This document shows positions 53,248 through 62,776 of a stretch of DNA of 64,000 nucleotides, in pieces. The DNA comes from Clostridium scatologenes (GTDB lineage Bacteria > Bacillota > Clostridia > Clostridiales > Clostridiaceae), in the NCBI RefSeq assembly GCF_000968375.1, contig NZ_CP009933.1:1798001-1862000 (forward strand), written 5' to 3'. Under the pieces are notes generated by a model, which was not told where the DNA came from, did not search any database, and saw only the letters and a list, made by a program, of their open reading frames with translations. Each line of letters opens with the position of its first letter. Positions within the stretch are counted from its first letter, which is position 1. The translations under genes and the position numbers were made by a program.

Positions 53248-53766
53248 TTATTGTAGTTTGAATAACCTTACAAAATAGCTAAATAAACTACCTGGCTTTT
53301 CATCATCATAATAATAATGTGACAAAGCATCATCAAGCCATATGATTACTACACTTAACAGATACCATGCTATACAATTATGTAAACACAGTTGTCCTAG
53401 AAAATTAAACTTATTTGATGAGTAATCCCATAAATTTAAATGTAAATATAAATTAAAAAATATTCCTGTAAGAAGTTCAACTGCAGTTATCAATGAACCA
53501 CCAATAATTACCTGCTGCCACATTTTTAAATTATAATATCTAGGTTTATCATTTAAAGAACCTACAATTACTGCACAAAACCCTCCTACTAAAGACATCC
53601 ATAAGGAAGTCCATCCGCACAAACTCCATTTTGATATTCCATTATAACCTACTAATGACCCACCAAAAGCTCTTGTTATTATTTCTACATTTAGATAAAT
53701 GCTTCCAAAAAAAATAAAATGAATTAATTTATTTTTCCAATAATGACTTGACTTATTATGTGTCAT
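53248..53766 (-). CDS. PF06541-type (putative type IV ABC permease) membrane protein
   Basis: 172 residues with four to five helices and the family's WDYSSNKFNFLGQLCL motif near the C-terminus, plus an early FFGSIYLNVEIITRA. Called a putative ABC transporter permease, CmpB-like, but no ATPase is nearby and the activity is unproven. RBS AGGAGGGG. Single gene. Confidence 0.72.
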   Translation of the reverse strand: MTHNKSSHYWKNKLIHFIFFGSIYLNVEIITRAFGGSLVGYNGISKWSLCGWTSLWMSLVGGFCAVIVGSLNDKPRYYNLKMWQQVIIGGSLITAVELLTGIFFNLYLHLNLWDYSSNKFNFLGQLCLHNCIAWYLLSVVIIWLDDALSHYYYDDEKPGSLFSYFVRLFKLQ

Positions 53767-53938
53767 ATTATTTTCCCCTCCTATGAATATTAAAGTTTTT
53801 ACTTAAACTCATAAAGCATCCTTTACATTTTAGTATTAGTTATAAAATTAGATATATAACTTCCAAATTATTAAAATTACAATAGATATTTATGCAATTT
53901 CTTACTTTTATAGAATATGTGCTAAAATGAAGAAAAAA

Positions 53939-53979
53939 ATATCCTATAAAGCATATAAATAATCTACTCTATAGGATAT
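53939..53979. terminator. bidirectional terminator
   Basis: ATATCCTATA and TATAGGATAT arms with A- and T-runs; ends the EamA transporter gene. Confidence 0.72.
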
Positions 53980-53991
53980 TTTTATATAAAT

Positions 53992-54930
53992 TTATGACAT
54001 ACTATTTTTATTTTTAAACTTTTTGTTTGTAAAATTAGAAATAAAATTGCTAATTTTTCCAATGCGAATCTGTGCTAAAAGCATACCTGTAAACATAAGC
54101 ACACATCCCAAGATTCCTCTGGTTCCAAGGTTTTCATTTAAAATTAGAAAACCACCTATACTTCCAAATACTGATTCCATACTCATTATAATAGCCGCCT
54201 CTGATGGTTCAGCATTTTTTTGAGCTACAATTTGAAGCGTATATGCAACCCCAGATGAAAGGATACCACCATATAAAATAGGTACAATGGCCATAATAAT
54301 TGAACTTATAGCTATTTTTTCTACAAATAAAGCACATATTAAACTAAGTATTGAACATGTAGCAAATTGAAGGAATGCTAATTTTAAGTTATCAACCTTT
54401 TTAGCAAAATTATCTATCAAAAGTATCTGAACTGCAAAGAAAAAAGCACATATAAGCTCTAGAAAATCACCATATGCTATCGAAAATTCATCCGTTATAC
54501 ATAAAAAGTATAATCCCGCAACAGCAATTAAAGCACCAATCCAAGTATTAATACTAATATATTGTTTTAAAAATATACCAAAAATAGGTACAACCACAAT
54601 ATATAAACCAGTTATAAAAGCAGCTTTTCCTGCTGTAGTATGCATTATTCCAATTTGTTGAAATGATGATCCTAAAAATATAAAGATTCCTGCAGCAATT
54701 CCTGGTAAAAATGCATTTTTAAACTCCTTAGCATGTTCATGTTTCTCACCCTGATTATTATAAAAAAGAATAAGTGGAATTAAAGATATACTTCCAAGTG
54801 CAAATCTTATACCATTAAAAGTAAAAGCTCCTATATATTTTCCTCCAACTCTTTGAGCAACAAATGCAAACCCCCATATGCAAGCTGTAAGTAAAAGTAA
54901 TAAATTTGATTTAATTTTTTGTGTTTTCAC
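53992..54930 (-). CDS. EamA/DMT-family transporter
   Basis: 312 residues, ten membrane helices in two EamA repeats (LLLLTACIWGFAFVAQRVG, then a second repeat with YGDFLELICAFFFAVQI). It may export a metabolite; substrate unknown. Start is GTG with GGGGGC eight bases before it. Confidence 0.82.
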   Translation of the reverse strand: MKTQKIKSNLLLLLTACIWGFAFVAQRVGGKYIGAFTFNGIRFALGSISLIPLILFYNNQGEKHEHAKEFKNAFLPGIAAGIFIFLGSSFQQIGIMHTTAGKAAFITGLYIVVVPIFGIFLKQYISINTWIGALIAVAGLYFLCITDEFSIAYGDFLELICAFFFAVQILLIDNFAKKVDNLKLAFLQFATCSILSLICALFVEKIAISSIIMAIVPILYGGILSSGVAYTLQIVAQKNAEPSEAAIIMSMESVFGSIGGFLILNENLGTRGILGCVLMFTGMLLAQIRIGKISNFISNFTNKKFKNKNSMS

Positions 54931-55073
54931 TAAAGTTAGCCCCCTTATTTATGCAATTTTATGTATAAATATAAGTATAATACACATTTACTAAATAGTA
55001 CACCTCTTTTTTAAATCAACTAACTTTAATAACCTACCTGTCTAATATACAATAGTTAACCCTTAAAACAACA

Positions 55074-55114
55074 AAAGAATGGACAACTAAATTACATTTA
55101 ATTGCCCATTTTTG
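55074..55114 (-). terminator. terminator after larE
   Basis: Imperfect arms AAAAATGG-CAAT-TAAAT with a 3-base loop, T-rich on both sides, directly after larE. Confidence 0.6.
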
Positions 55115-55137
55115 AAATTTACTATTTTACTACAAGT

Positions 55138-55941
55138 TTATTTTCCAATAGTTTCATTAAAGCTTCCTACTCTATAACCTTGCAAATCCAATGTTACATA
55201 TTTAAATCCAAATTCTTTTATTTTATTTGCAATAGTATCTAAAAGTTCTTCATCAAATAATTTACTTCTATCATTTCTACTTACTTCAATTCTTGCTAAA
55301 TCTCCGTGACATCTCACTCTAATAGCTCTAAATCCTATGCTCATCATATACTTTTCTGCATTTTCAATTTTCACAAAATCTTCTTCTTTTAATTCATTAC
55401 CATAAGGTATTCTTGTTAAAAGACACGCATATGGTGGCTTATCCCAAGTATTAAGCTTTAATTCTTTAGAAAAAGCTCTTATTTCCGCTTTTGTCAATTT
55501 ACATTCTAAAAGTGGACTTTTTACTTCTAATTCCTTTAATGCTCTAAGGCCTGGTCTATAATCACTTATATCATCAAAATTTGTTCCATCAATTACATAA
55601 TCATATCCTTGCTCTTTAGCTGCATTTAATATCATACTAAATACTGCTGTTTTACAAAGATAACATCTATCTTCTGGATTATATCTAATAGAATCAATGA
55701 TTGGAGCTTCTATAATCTCATGCTTAACACCTAATTCTTTAACCAGTTCCTTTGCTTCTTCTATTTCCCACTTTGGGATATATGGAGATAAAATTGTCAC
55801 TGCTTTTACATTATCACCTAATGCTTCTTTAGATACTTTAAGCAAAAATGTGCTATCCACCCCACCTGAAAATGCTAAAACTACTTTTCCTAGTCCTTTA
55901 ATATATTTTATTAGTTCTTTATACTTATCATTATTTATCAT
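55138..55941 (-). CDS. larE: LarE-type ATP-dependent sacrificial sulfur transferase
   Basis: 267 residues. PP-loop AFSGGVDSTFLL at 23-34, and Cys173 in PPYACLLTRIPYG corresponds to the cysteine that gives up its sulfur in Lactobacillus plantarum LarE. A DRCYLCKTAVF pair (Cys93, Cys96) could instead hold a cluster-type LarE. It works in nickel-pincer cofactor synthesis for lactate racemase-type enzymes. It lies 49 bases after larC; the ATG after AAAGGTGAG is preferred over an earlier in-frame start. Confidence 0.87.
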   Translation of the reverse strand: MINNDKYKELIKYIKGLGKVVLAFSGGVDSTFLLKVSKEALGDNVKAVTILSPYIPKWEIEEAKELVKELGVKHEIIEAPIIDSIRYNPEDRCYLCKTAVFSMILNAAKEQGYDYVIDGTNFDDISDYRPGLRALKELEVKSPLLECKLTKAEIRAFSKELKLNTWDKPPYACLLTRIPYGNELKEEDFVKIENAEKYMMSIGFRAIRVRCHGDLARIEVSRNDRSKLFDEELLDTIANKIKEFGFKYVTLDLQGYRVGSFNETIGK

Positions 55942-55990
55942 GTATGCTTTCTCACCTTTCATTTCATTTTTATAAAGGAAGCTAACATAT

Positions 55991-56854
55991 CTATTTTTGA
56001 AAGCTCTCCTTTTCTCCCAAATAAACTCTTAAAACATTTGGAATTTCTAAATCTCTATGACCAATTCCGTATGCTACTTTTTTTATCGAAAAACCTATTT
56101 TTTCAGTAAACTCTTCAACATTAGCTGCCAGTATAGCTGCTCCTGTAGGTGTAGTTGTTTCAAAAGGAACTCTTCCAATATTAATTGGTATATCTTTTAG
56201 TATTTCAACAGTTGCTGGTGCTGGTATTGGTATAATACCATGAGCACATTTAACAAAACCGCCTCCTAATTGAACTGGAGATGCAATAATTTTATCAACT
56301 TGTAAATAATCTAAACAAATAGCTGCTCCTACTATATCTATAATAGAATCAATAGCTCCTACTTCATGAAAATGCACTTCATATAAAGTTTTTCCATGAA
56401 CCTTAGCCTCTGCTTCTGCTACCTTCATAAACATATGTAAGCTTAATTTCTTAACATTATCTTTTAAATCACTTAAATTTATTATGTCCTCTATATCTTT
56501 TAAGTTTCTGTGATGATGGTCATGAGTATTAGTAATAATATTCACATGGTTACAATGTTCATGTGCATGGTGTTCACTACTTTGATGAATATGATTATGA
56601 ACATGATGATCATCATTATGTTCATGTAAATCTTCTACTTTATTAATTGATTGTGAATTCATTATGACATCTACCCTAGTTCCCGTTATTCCTAGTTTTA
56701 CATCCTTCTTAATTTTTATTTCATACTCTGAATCTAAATTAAGCTTTAAAAGTTCCTCTATCAAATATTCTTTAGAAACACCTAAATCTAATAATGCTGC
56801 TAAATTCATATCACCGCTTATTCCACAAAAACAATCATAATATAATATTTTCAC
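55991..56854 (-). CDS. larC: LarC N-terminal (LarC1-only) nickel-insertion protein with His-rich loop
   Basis: 287 residues. The N-terminal domain (ILYYDCFCGISGDMNLAALLD) and HFHEVGAIDSIIDIVG, TTTPTGAAILA, VAYGIGHRD blocks are typical LarC. Residues about 75-120 are an insertion with more than 15 histidines, fit for nickel storage. The reading frame ends after NVLRVYLGEKESFQK, so it corresponds to LarC1; the C-terminal LarC2 domain, elsewhere reached by programmed frameshift, has no room before larE. No larB or larA lies in the window. The GTG at 56852-56854 with AGGAG eight bases before is the start. Confidence 0.82.
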   Translation of the reverse strand: MKILYYDCFCGISGDMNLAALLDLGVSKEYLIEELLKLNLDSEYEIKIKKDVKLGITGTRVDVIMNSQSINKVEDLHEHNDDHHVHNHIHQSSEHHAHEHCNHVNIITNTHDHHHRNLKDIEDIINLSDLKDNVKKLSLHMFMKVAEAEAKVHGKTLYEVHFHEVGAIDSIIDIVGAAICLDYLQVDKIIASPVQLGGGFVKCAHGIIPIPAPATVEILKDIPINIGRVPFETTTPTGAAILAANVEEFTEKIGFSIKKVAYGIGHRDLEIPNVLRVYLGEKESFQK

Positions 56855-57299
56855 GCTAATCACTCCTTATAACTTTTGTATTCTTGTATTATAAATAATA
56901 TCTTATCCTCTATTTAATGATATTTAATATATATAATACTATACTTTTTTAGAAATTCTTCATTTTTCACAATATTTTCACATCTTTATCTGCGATTATA
57001 TCATTTTCTAAAATAATTACCTGATTATAACAAAAATAATGTTGAATAATTTAGTATTAATTATGGTATTTGTACTAAGAAAGTAGAAATGATGACTGAT
57101 TAATTTTTACGCGAAAATTAAATGAGCACCAGTGTTATTCACCAGTGCTTACTTAAACAAAATTTATTTATAATAAGGGGGACTTATTATATTAAATTTT
57201 ATTATGTTTTGTCCATCTAGTATAATAATTATTATATATCTCAATTGTTACATCTTTGTGTAATTTTTGTTGATTGTTTATGTATATTTTTTTAACATT
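56855..57299. other. non-coding gap between larC and the iron-sulfur gene
   Basis: AT-rich. Contains AGCAC-CA-GTG / CAC-CA-GTGCT near 57122-57150 and AATAAG/CTTATT around GGGGGA near 57173. No gene or known riboswitch found. Confidence 0.3.
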
Positions 57300-58007
57300 T
57301 TATGAATGAATTTTTTTTCTTCCATAAGGACATACATACAAGCACATACCACATACAGGAACTTCTTCATTATTTTTCATTTCATTAAAATATATATCAC
57401 ATTTTTTCACATCAAATCTCTCTTCTCGTTCTTCGCCTTCTTTGTAATTTCTACCACACAGTGACTTAGTGGGACATATTTCTACACAAGCCATACAGCT
57501 TCCACATCTTTGTTCCATTTTTTCTCCTGAAGCATTTAAAGGCGCATCCGTTAATACAGTTATCCATCTTACCCTTGGTCCATGATCAGGCGTTATTAAC
57601 AGGCAATTCTTGCCTATCCATCCGTGTCCAGCTAACCTTGCTGCAAGCTTATGTGAAAATGCTGCGTTTATATAATCACTATTTACTCTTTCTGCTGCAG
57701 ATATTGGAAGTGCTCTGTATCCTTCCTTATTTATATATGAGCTTATTATTGAAGCTACATTATCCAACCTATTATTTATAATTTCATAACAATGATTATA
57801 TTCTATTTTTACAATATTATTAGACTCATTTAAGTGATCAACAATAGTAGAGGGAAATACAATTCCCATTGAAATAGCTCTTGGATAACCAGCTACAAAC
57901 TCTCCACCATATTTAACAATTTCACTTTCATATTCACTTATATCTGCAACTCCATAATAGTCAATCATAAAATTGTTTAATATTTTTCTTATATTTTCTT
58001 CAAGCAT
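57300..58007 (-). CDS. QueG-like double 4Fe-4S cluster protein
   Basis: 235 residues. The C-terminal third has CGSCMACVEICPTK and a later CGMCLYVCPYG, the two-cluster domain shared by epoxyqueuosine reductase and reductive dehalogenases; the central HGWIGKNCLLITPDHGPRVR is QueG-like. It is shorter than QueG (about 380), lacking the C-terminal HEAT-like part, and belongs to a clostridial subfamily of unknown substrate. Confidence 0.78.
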   Translation of the reverse strand: MLEENIRKILNNFMIDYYGVADISEYESEIVKYGGEFVAGYPRAISMGIVFPSTIVDHLNESNNIVKIEYNHCYEIINNRLDNVASIISSYINKEGYRALPISAAERVNSDYINAAFSHKLAARLAGHGWIGKNCLLITPDHGPRVRWITVLTDAPLNASGEKMEQRCGSCMACVEICPTKSLCGRNYKEGEEREERFDVKKCDIYFNEMKNNEEVPVCGMCLYVCPYGRKKIHS

Positions 58008-58049
58008 AAAAACATCCCCTTATATTTTTAAATTATTTATACTAAAATA

Positions 58050-59027
58050 TTACTTAATATTAAACCCTTTTGCTGTATTTCTTCTATAACCTTTAGTATA
58101 ATTAATATTAAGTATTTTTTTAAATATACGTGACCTTTCCATTATAGAAATTAGTAGATTTGCTATAAAAGTACCTACTACAAACATTCCAAAGTATAAA
58201 ATTATGTTTACTAATATAGATAAATGATACATATATTTATTTATATCCATTATTATTAAGATTGGTACCAATTCTAGAATTAGAAACATACTCAACTTTA
58301 TTACAGACAATTGAATTGATTTTTGTGGACATGTGTTTATGCATCTTTGACAGCTTTCACAATTGCTGCTCCACTTAGGTTTTCCATTATACATACTTAT
58401 TACTTTTGCTGGACAAACTTTTTCGCATCTGCCACAGCCAATACATGTGTCATCTGCTATAAATGTTTTTCCCAAAATCCTTCTCCCTAAATTAATAAAC
58501 ATAATAAAAACAGCCCAGCTCACTGCTAATGCTATAATGTTTAGTTTCTTAAAACTTTCTTCATTATCAATTATTCTTTTTGTTATTTCCATTATTCTAA
58601 TCTCTGCAGCTTTAAACACCTTTTCTTCTACTTCTTTACTTTGAGGACTTAAAATTTGAGTAAAATTATAAGTATAAATAACCATATCAGTAAGAACTAC
58701 TCTAAATCCTCTTTTTTCTAATATATATTTGACATGACTTAAGGATTGTCCTTCAGCTCCAGCAGATGTGCATAAAATAGCCGTCTTACATTCACTGGAA
58801 ACCTTAAGCTTTAAAATATATTTTAACATAATTGAAGGGGTTCCAAAACCATAAACAGGAAAACAAAATATATGAAATTCATAATCACTTAATTTTCTAA
58901 TCTTATCTCTTTCAATATTTAATAAATCTACTTCAAGGCCCCTACTTATTAATTGGCTTTCTATTGTCTTAACCATATGATAAGTATTTCCTGTTCCTGA
59001 AAAATAATGAATAAGATATTTACACAT
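58050..59027 (-). CDS. EFR1-family flavodoxin-ferredoxin membrane protein
   Basis: 325 residues. N-terminal flavodoxin-like domain (YFSGTGNTYHMVKTIE binds FMN phosphate), one helix near 175-195, two ferredoxin motifs CIGCGRCEKVCP and CESCQRCINTCP (each C-x2-C-x2-C-x3-C), then two more hydrophobic segments at the end. A single-polypeptide electron carrier with no proven partner. The ATG follows AAGGAGG. It follows a TetR gene by about 20 bases and is probably regulated by it. Confidence 0.82.
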   Translation of the reverse strand: MCKYLIHYFSGTGNTYHMVKTIESQLISRGLEVDLLNIERDKIRKLSDYEFHIFCFPVYGFGTPSIMLKYILKLKVSSECKTAILCTSAGAEGQSLSHVKYILEKRGFRVVLTDMVIYTYNFTQILSPQSKEVEEKVFKAAEIRIMEITKRIIDNEESFKKLNIIALAVSWAVFIMFINLGRRILGKTFIADDTCIGCGRCEKVCPAKVISMYNGKPKWSSNCESCQRCINTCPQKSIQLSVIKLSMFLILELVPILIIMDINKYMYHLSILVNIILYFGMFVVGTFIANLLISIMERSRIFKKILNINYTKGYRRNTAKGFNIK

Positions 59028-59046
59028 AAATAATAATCCTCCTTTA

Positions 59047-59709
59047 TTATTTACCAAACATACTATTTACAACACTCCAAAATACATCAATATCATCATC
59101 AATTTCCTCTGGTTTAAAACCAACTACCCTAAGCATACTTATTCCTATGTACAATGCCATTACTGCATAAGCAGATTTACTTGCATCTGTTTCTTTAAAA
59201 ATACCAATCTCATTTCCATAAGAAATAATTGATAAAATACCCTTATAATCACCTTTATATACCTCTTGCAAAACTGACTGCAAATTTGTATCCAGCATTG
59301 CTCTTGAAAAGAAGCTTACAAACAATTTAGCTTTTTTAGCTGGAGGTATATTCATTGCTTCTACTCCACGAATTTCAGACACATTTATTTTAGGTTCAGC
59401 TTCCTTATCAATATTGTAATACTCCGGCAGAGCATTCTTTTGAACTATTTGAAGAATCTCAAAAGGTTTCATATTCTCTCTAACTTCACTATTTATCTTT
59501 GTATTATAGTAACTTAAAAATGATTTAAAAGCTTCAAGAATAAGATTGTCCTTGCTTTTAAAATAGTAGCTGATAACACCCTTTGAGCAATCAGCCTCTT
59601 TTGCCACCATGTCTAATGACATTTTTTCTATTCCTACCATACAAATACACTCTAATGTTGAATTAATTATTTGACTTTTTCTTATAGGCTCCATTCCAAC
59701 TTTAGGCAT
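59047..59709 (-). CDS. TetR-family regulator (BetI-like)
   Basis: 220 residues, TetR helix-turn-helix (SQIINSTLECICMVGIEKMS, then CSKGVISYYFKSKDN) and a C-terminal effector bundle resembling BetI. It probably represses itself and the EFR1 gene. AGGAGG six bases upstream. Effector unknown. Confidence 0.82.
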   Translation of the reverse strand: MPKVGMEPIRKSQIINSTLECICMVGIEKMSLDMVAKEADCSKGVISYYFKSKDNLILEAFKSFLSYYNTKINSEVRENMKPFEILQIVQKNALPEYYNIDKEAEPKINVSEIRGVEAMNIPPAKKAKLFVSFFSRAMLDTNLQSVLQEVYKGDYKGILSIISYGNEIGIFKETDASKSAYAVMALYIGISMLRVVGFKPEEIDDDIDVFWSVVNSMFGK

Positions 59710-59732
59710 GCAATTCCTCCTATTATTTATTT

Positions 59733-59742
59733 TGACCAGTCA
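59733..59742. promoter_or_regulatory. possible TetR operator
   Basis: TGAC-CA-GTCA between the promoter (TTGTTT, 17 bases, TATAAT around 59757-59785, minus strand) and the TetR start codon. Confidence 0.4.
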
Positions 59743-59896
59743 TCTTAAAAAAATTATATCACAATTTATAATAAAAAACAATTACAGGTTGACATGGCAA
59801 AAGAAGGAATTGCATTCACAGAAAAAATAAGTTCTATGTCAAAACAATTTAGTTCCCTCCCAAAAATATAATAATATCTTTCTACATAAAATTATA

Positions 59897-59933
59897 TACA
59901 GGCTGTAAATAATTTTTAAATTTACTACCTGTA
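59897..59933 (-). terminator. hairpin after the metallo-beta-lactamase-fold gene
   Basis: TACAGG-x2-GTAAAT / ATTTAC-x2-CCTGTA; T-run weak. Confidence 0.45.
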
Positions 59934-59961
59934 CATTTAATTTAAAACTTTTCACAACAAA

Positions 59962-60717
59962 TTAATACTCTATACAATCTCCATTTTCTGGAATACTCAC
60001 CTGTGTTAAAAGTAATTTATCCTTTAAAAAGTTTCTTAGTTTTTTTCTCGTAAGCATGCAGTGATTCCAAGCTTCCATATGAACAACAATTACTTTGGAA
60101 TTTGGTGCCTTATTACAAATATTAAATATATCTTCTTTGTCCATAGTAATAGGAATACCTCCCTCTGTCAGCTGTGCAGCCCCTGCAAAACTAATAATTA
60201 TTTCAGGTACATAAGCTTCCAATGCTTGTTCTACCTCTGAACACCATACTGAATCACCTGTTATATATAAAGAAGGTTCATTTTTATTCTTAATAACATA
60301 TCCTGAAACTGTTCCCATTTCCTTTGCAGTTTCACCTTTACCATGTTGTCCACCTACTCTATTAAAAGTTATATTATTCCAAAAACATACTTTTTTAATT
60401 GCATTAACACATCGAAATCCTTTTTCTTTCACCTTCATCTCATCTTCGGCTTGACAGAGTATAGGTATGTCTTTAGGTATTAACCTTGCTGCAGTTTCAT
60501 CAAAGTGATCACTATGCATATGAGTTAAAAGAACAGCATCAATCTTTATAATATCATTAATACTAATTGGTAATTCTATCAAAGGGTTTTTATTTTTATT
60601 TGAAACATTAGGAATACAATCCATTGCCCCTTTTTTACTAAGCACTGGGTCAACTAAAATCACCTTATTATTTATAGTTAACTTTATGGTTGCATGACGT
60701 ATAAGCTGAATTTTCAT
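59962..60717 (-). CDS. metallo-beta-lactamase fold hydrolase (UlaG-like)
   Basis: 251 residues. Metal motif TTH-type LLTHMHSDHFD, a later His in GGQHGKG, Asp in YITGDSVW and His in VVHMEAWNHC. This arrangement is like the UlaG/lactonase group of metal-dependent hydrolases. Substrate unknown. Divergent from an Lrp gene about 106 bases away that may regulate it. Confidence 0.82.
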   Translation of the reverse strand: MKIQLIRHATIKLTINNKVILVDPVLSKKGAMDCIPNVSNKNKNPLIELPISINDIIKIDAVLLTHMHSDHFDETAARLIPKDIPILCQAEDEMKVKEKGFRCVNAIKKVCFWNNITFNRVGGQHGKGETAKEMGTVSGYVIKNKNEPSLYITGDSVWCSEVEQALEAYVPEIIISFAGAAQLTEGGIPITMDKEDIFNICNKAPNSKVIVVHMEAWNHCMLTRKKLRNFLKDKLLLTQVSIPENGDCIEY

Positions 60718-60823
60718 AGTTTTTCCTCCTTTTATATGATATATTAATTATATGTCATACTGCTTTTACTTGGAGAAAGTAATTGTATGTTTTCAGTTAC
60801 ACCATGAAAGGAAGTTTATAATT

Positions 60824-61237
60824 ATGCTTGATCAAACAGATATAAAAATTTTAAATTTATTAAAGGAGAATTCTAGGCTTCAATGGCGTGAAATTGGAGA
60901 ATTAGTTCATTTAACAGGACAAGCAGTAGCAAATAGAATTAAGAAAATGGAACAAAGTGGAGTTATTGAAAAGTATACTATAATTTCAAATAACTCCAAG
61001 CCTGGTAAAAGTCTAACTGCATATATAACTGTTTTTATGAAAACCTCTAACCATCCTGCTTTTATACAATTTGTTAAAAGTAATAAAGTAATAGTTGAAT
61101 GTCACAGAATTAGTGGAGATGGCTGTTATTTACTAAAGGCAAATGTAACTAATGAAGAAAATCTTATGTGCTTGTTAAATAAAATTTTAGACTTTGGAAA
61201 TTATCGTCTTAATATATCTATTGATAGAATAAAATAA
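60824..61237 (+). CDS. Lrp/AsnC-family regulator
   Basis: 137 residues with helix-turn-helix (DIKILNLLKENSRLQWREIG, then LTGQAVANRIKKME) and an AsnC domain (CHRISGDGCYLLKA). The ATG after AAAGGAAG is used; the longer upstream reading has no ribosome site. It may control the divergent hydrolase. It ends 13 bases from a convergent methyltransferase gene. Confidence 0.82.
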   Translation: MLDQTDIKILNLLKENSRLQWREIGELVHLTGQAVANRIKKMEQSGVIEKYTIISNNSKPGKSLTAYITVFMKTSNHPAFIQFVKSNKVIVECHRISGDGCYLLKANVTNEENLMCLLNKILDFGNYRLNISIDRIK

Positions 61238-61250
61238 CTTTTCAAAATTA

Positions 61251-61880
61251 CTATTTTCGTCCTAAAAAATAAAATCCATTAGATCTATTTCCATTCATAG
61301 TTGTATATGTAACTTGTTCTAAAGCTATATACTCAAAAAAATCACATAATTCTTTAATCCATTTAATATTATGATGCCTAACAACAGCTCCTTCTGACAA
61401 TTCAAATACTCCATATTTTCGGTACTTGTTTTCAAATTCTTTATATCTTTTCAAATTACGTTCATCTGAATTAAGTAAAAAATCATTTATATAAATAACT
61501 CCATTTGGCTTTAAAACTCTCTTTATTTCTTTTATCAAATCCAATTGTTCTTTATCATCAATAATACAAGTTAAAACTGCAAATAATATAACAGCATCAC
61601 AACTGTTATTCTCAAATTCAATTTCTTTTTTATTTTTAACCCTTAAATCTAAATATGGATATTGATTTTTTCCACGTTCAATCATTTTTTTAGAAAAATC
61701 AATACCTACTAAATTATCATATCCATGCTTATATAATTGTTGTAATGTTCTACCATAACCACAACCAACATCTAAAATAAAGGCATCCTTTCCAACTACT
61801 TTTTCAAAAGCTTCAAAATGAAATGGTGTTGTAAATTCTTTTTTATACGCAACATTATTCCAATATAATTCTTGTTTCAT
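61251..61880 (-). CDS. class I SAM-dependent methyltransferase
   Basis: 209 residues. AdoMet motif I DAFILDVGCGYGRTLQQL, acid at the end of strand 2 (VGIDFSKKM), and motif IV AVILFAVLTCI, then LKPNGVIYINDF. Unknown acceptor. AGGAGG about eight bases before the ATG. Divergent from the Crp-type gene. Confidence 0.82.
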   Translation of the reverse strand: MKQELYWNNVAYKKEFTTPFHFEAFEKVVGKDAFILDVGCGYGRTLQQLYKHGYDNLVGIDFSKKMIERGKNQYPYLDLRVKNKKEIEFENNSCDAVILFAVLTCIIDDKEQLDLIKEIKRVLKPNGVIYINDFLLNSDERNLKRYKEFENKYRKYGVFELSEGAVVRHHNIKWIKELCDFFEYIALEQVTYTTMNGNRSNGFYFLGRK

Positions 61881-61987
61881 TTCATTATTCCTCCTAATTT
61901 TTCTAGAAAATTAATTGAAGTATACCATCAATTTCGATACAATAATATGAGAAATATCATACTGTTTTTTTATGGAGGTATAAACAA

Positions 61988-62647
61988 ATGAAATATTATA
62001 ATAAAAACTTGTTAGTATCATATCTTAAAAAATATCCTATACAACAGTATTTTTCTTTAAATATACTTCCTTTTTTAAGCTTAGTAGAATTTGATGATGG
62101 AGATTTCATTTGCAAAGAAGGTTGTTTACCCTCTTATTTATTTTATATGGTAAAAGGAAATGCTAAACTTTATCTAACTCATAGAAATGGTAAAGTATCT
62201 CTTATAAATTTTTTAAAAGCACCTTGTTTTATTGGTGAAATGGAATTAATAAAAGCTCAACAATGCACCAATGGAGTGCAAGCTTTATGCAAATGTATTT
62301 GTTTTTGCTTTGATATATCAAAGTGCAATAAATTACTTTTAGATGATAAAGTTTTCTTAAAGTATCTTTGTTCTTTTCTTAGTAAAAAAGCTATTGAAAA
62401 TACAACGAATTATACAGAAAACCAAGCATATCCTCTAAAAAACAGATTAGCTTCTTTCATTCTACTAACAAATAATAATGGATTATATGTTGAAAAACAT
62501 TCTGAAGTGTGTGAATATTTAGGAGTAAGTTATCGTCATTTATTATATGTTATTGCTGATTTTTGCAAATCAGACATACTCAAGAAAACAACAAATGGAT
62601 ATAAAATAGTAAATATGAAATTACTTAATAAAATATCAAAAAACTAA
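61988..62647 (+). CDS. Crp/Fnr family regulator (YeiL-like)
   Basis: 219 residues: cyclic-nucleotide-binding-like barrel (DGDFICKEGCLPSYLFYMVKG) and a winged helix (HSEVCEYLGVSYRHLLYVIA). It resembles YeiL/PrfA-like clostridial regulators. Seven or more cysteines in the sensor part, but no clear Fnr Cys pattern. Divergent with the methyltransferase, a plausible target. Confidence 0.8.
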   Translation: MKYYNKNLLVSYLKKYPIQQYFSLNILPFLSLVEFDDGDFICKEGCLPSYLFYMVKGNAKLYLTHRNGKVSLINFLKAPCFIGEMELIKAQQCTNGVQALCKCICFCFDISKCNKLLLDDKVFLKYLCSFLSKKAIENTTNYTENQAYPLKNRLASFILLTNNNGLYVEKHSEVCEYLGVSYRHLLYVIADFCKSDILKKTTNGYKIVNMKLLNKISKN

Positions 62648-62701
62648 TTTATGTTTTCTTAATTTTATTATCCCTATTTCAAATTTACTTATGTTTAAAT
62701 A

Positions 62702-62747
62702 AAAAACAATAAGTATCAAATTAAAAATTTATATACTTATTGTTTTT
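62702..62747. terminator. bidirectional terminator
   Basis: 15-base perfect arms AAAAACAATAAGTAT and complement, loop 16, between convergent genes. Confidence 0.8.
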
Positions 62748-62776
62748 GCTATGTATACTTGCTATTTAATATTTTA

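Noticed and set aside
57174..57260. Small frame on the plus strand after GGGGGA near 57180
   Set aside because: The only ATG is more than 20 bases away from the purine-rich site, and the 18-codon product is low complexity.
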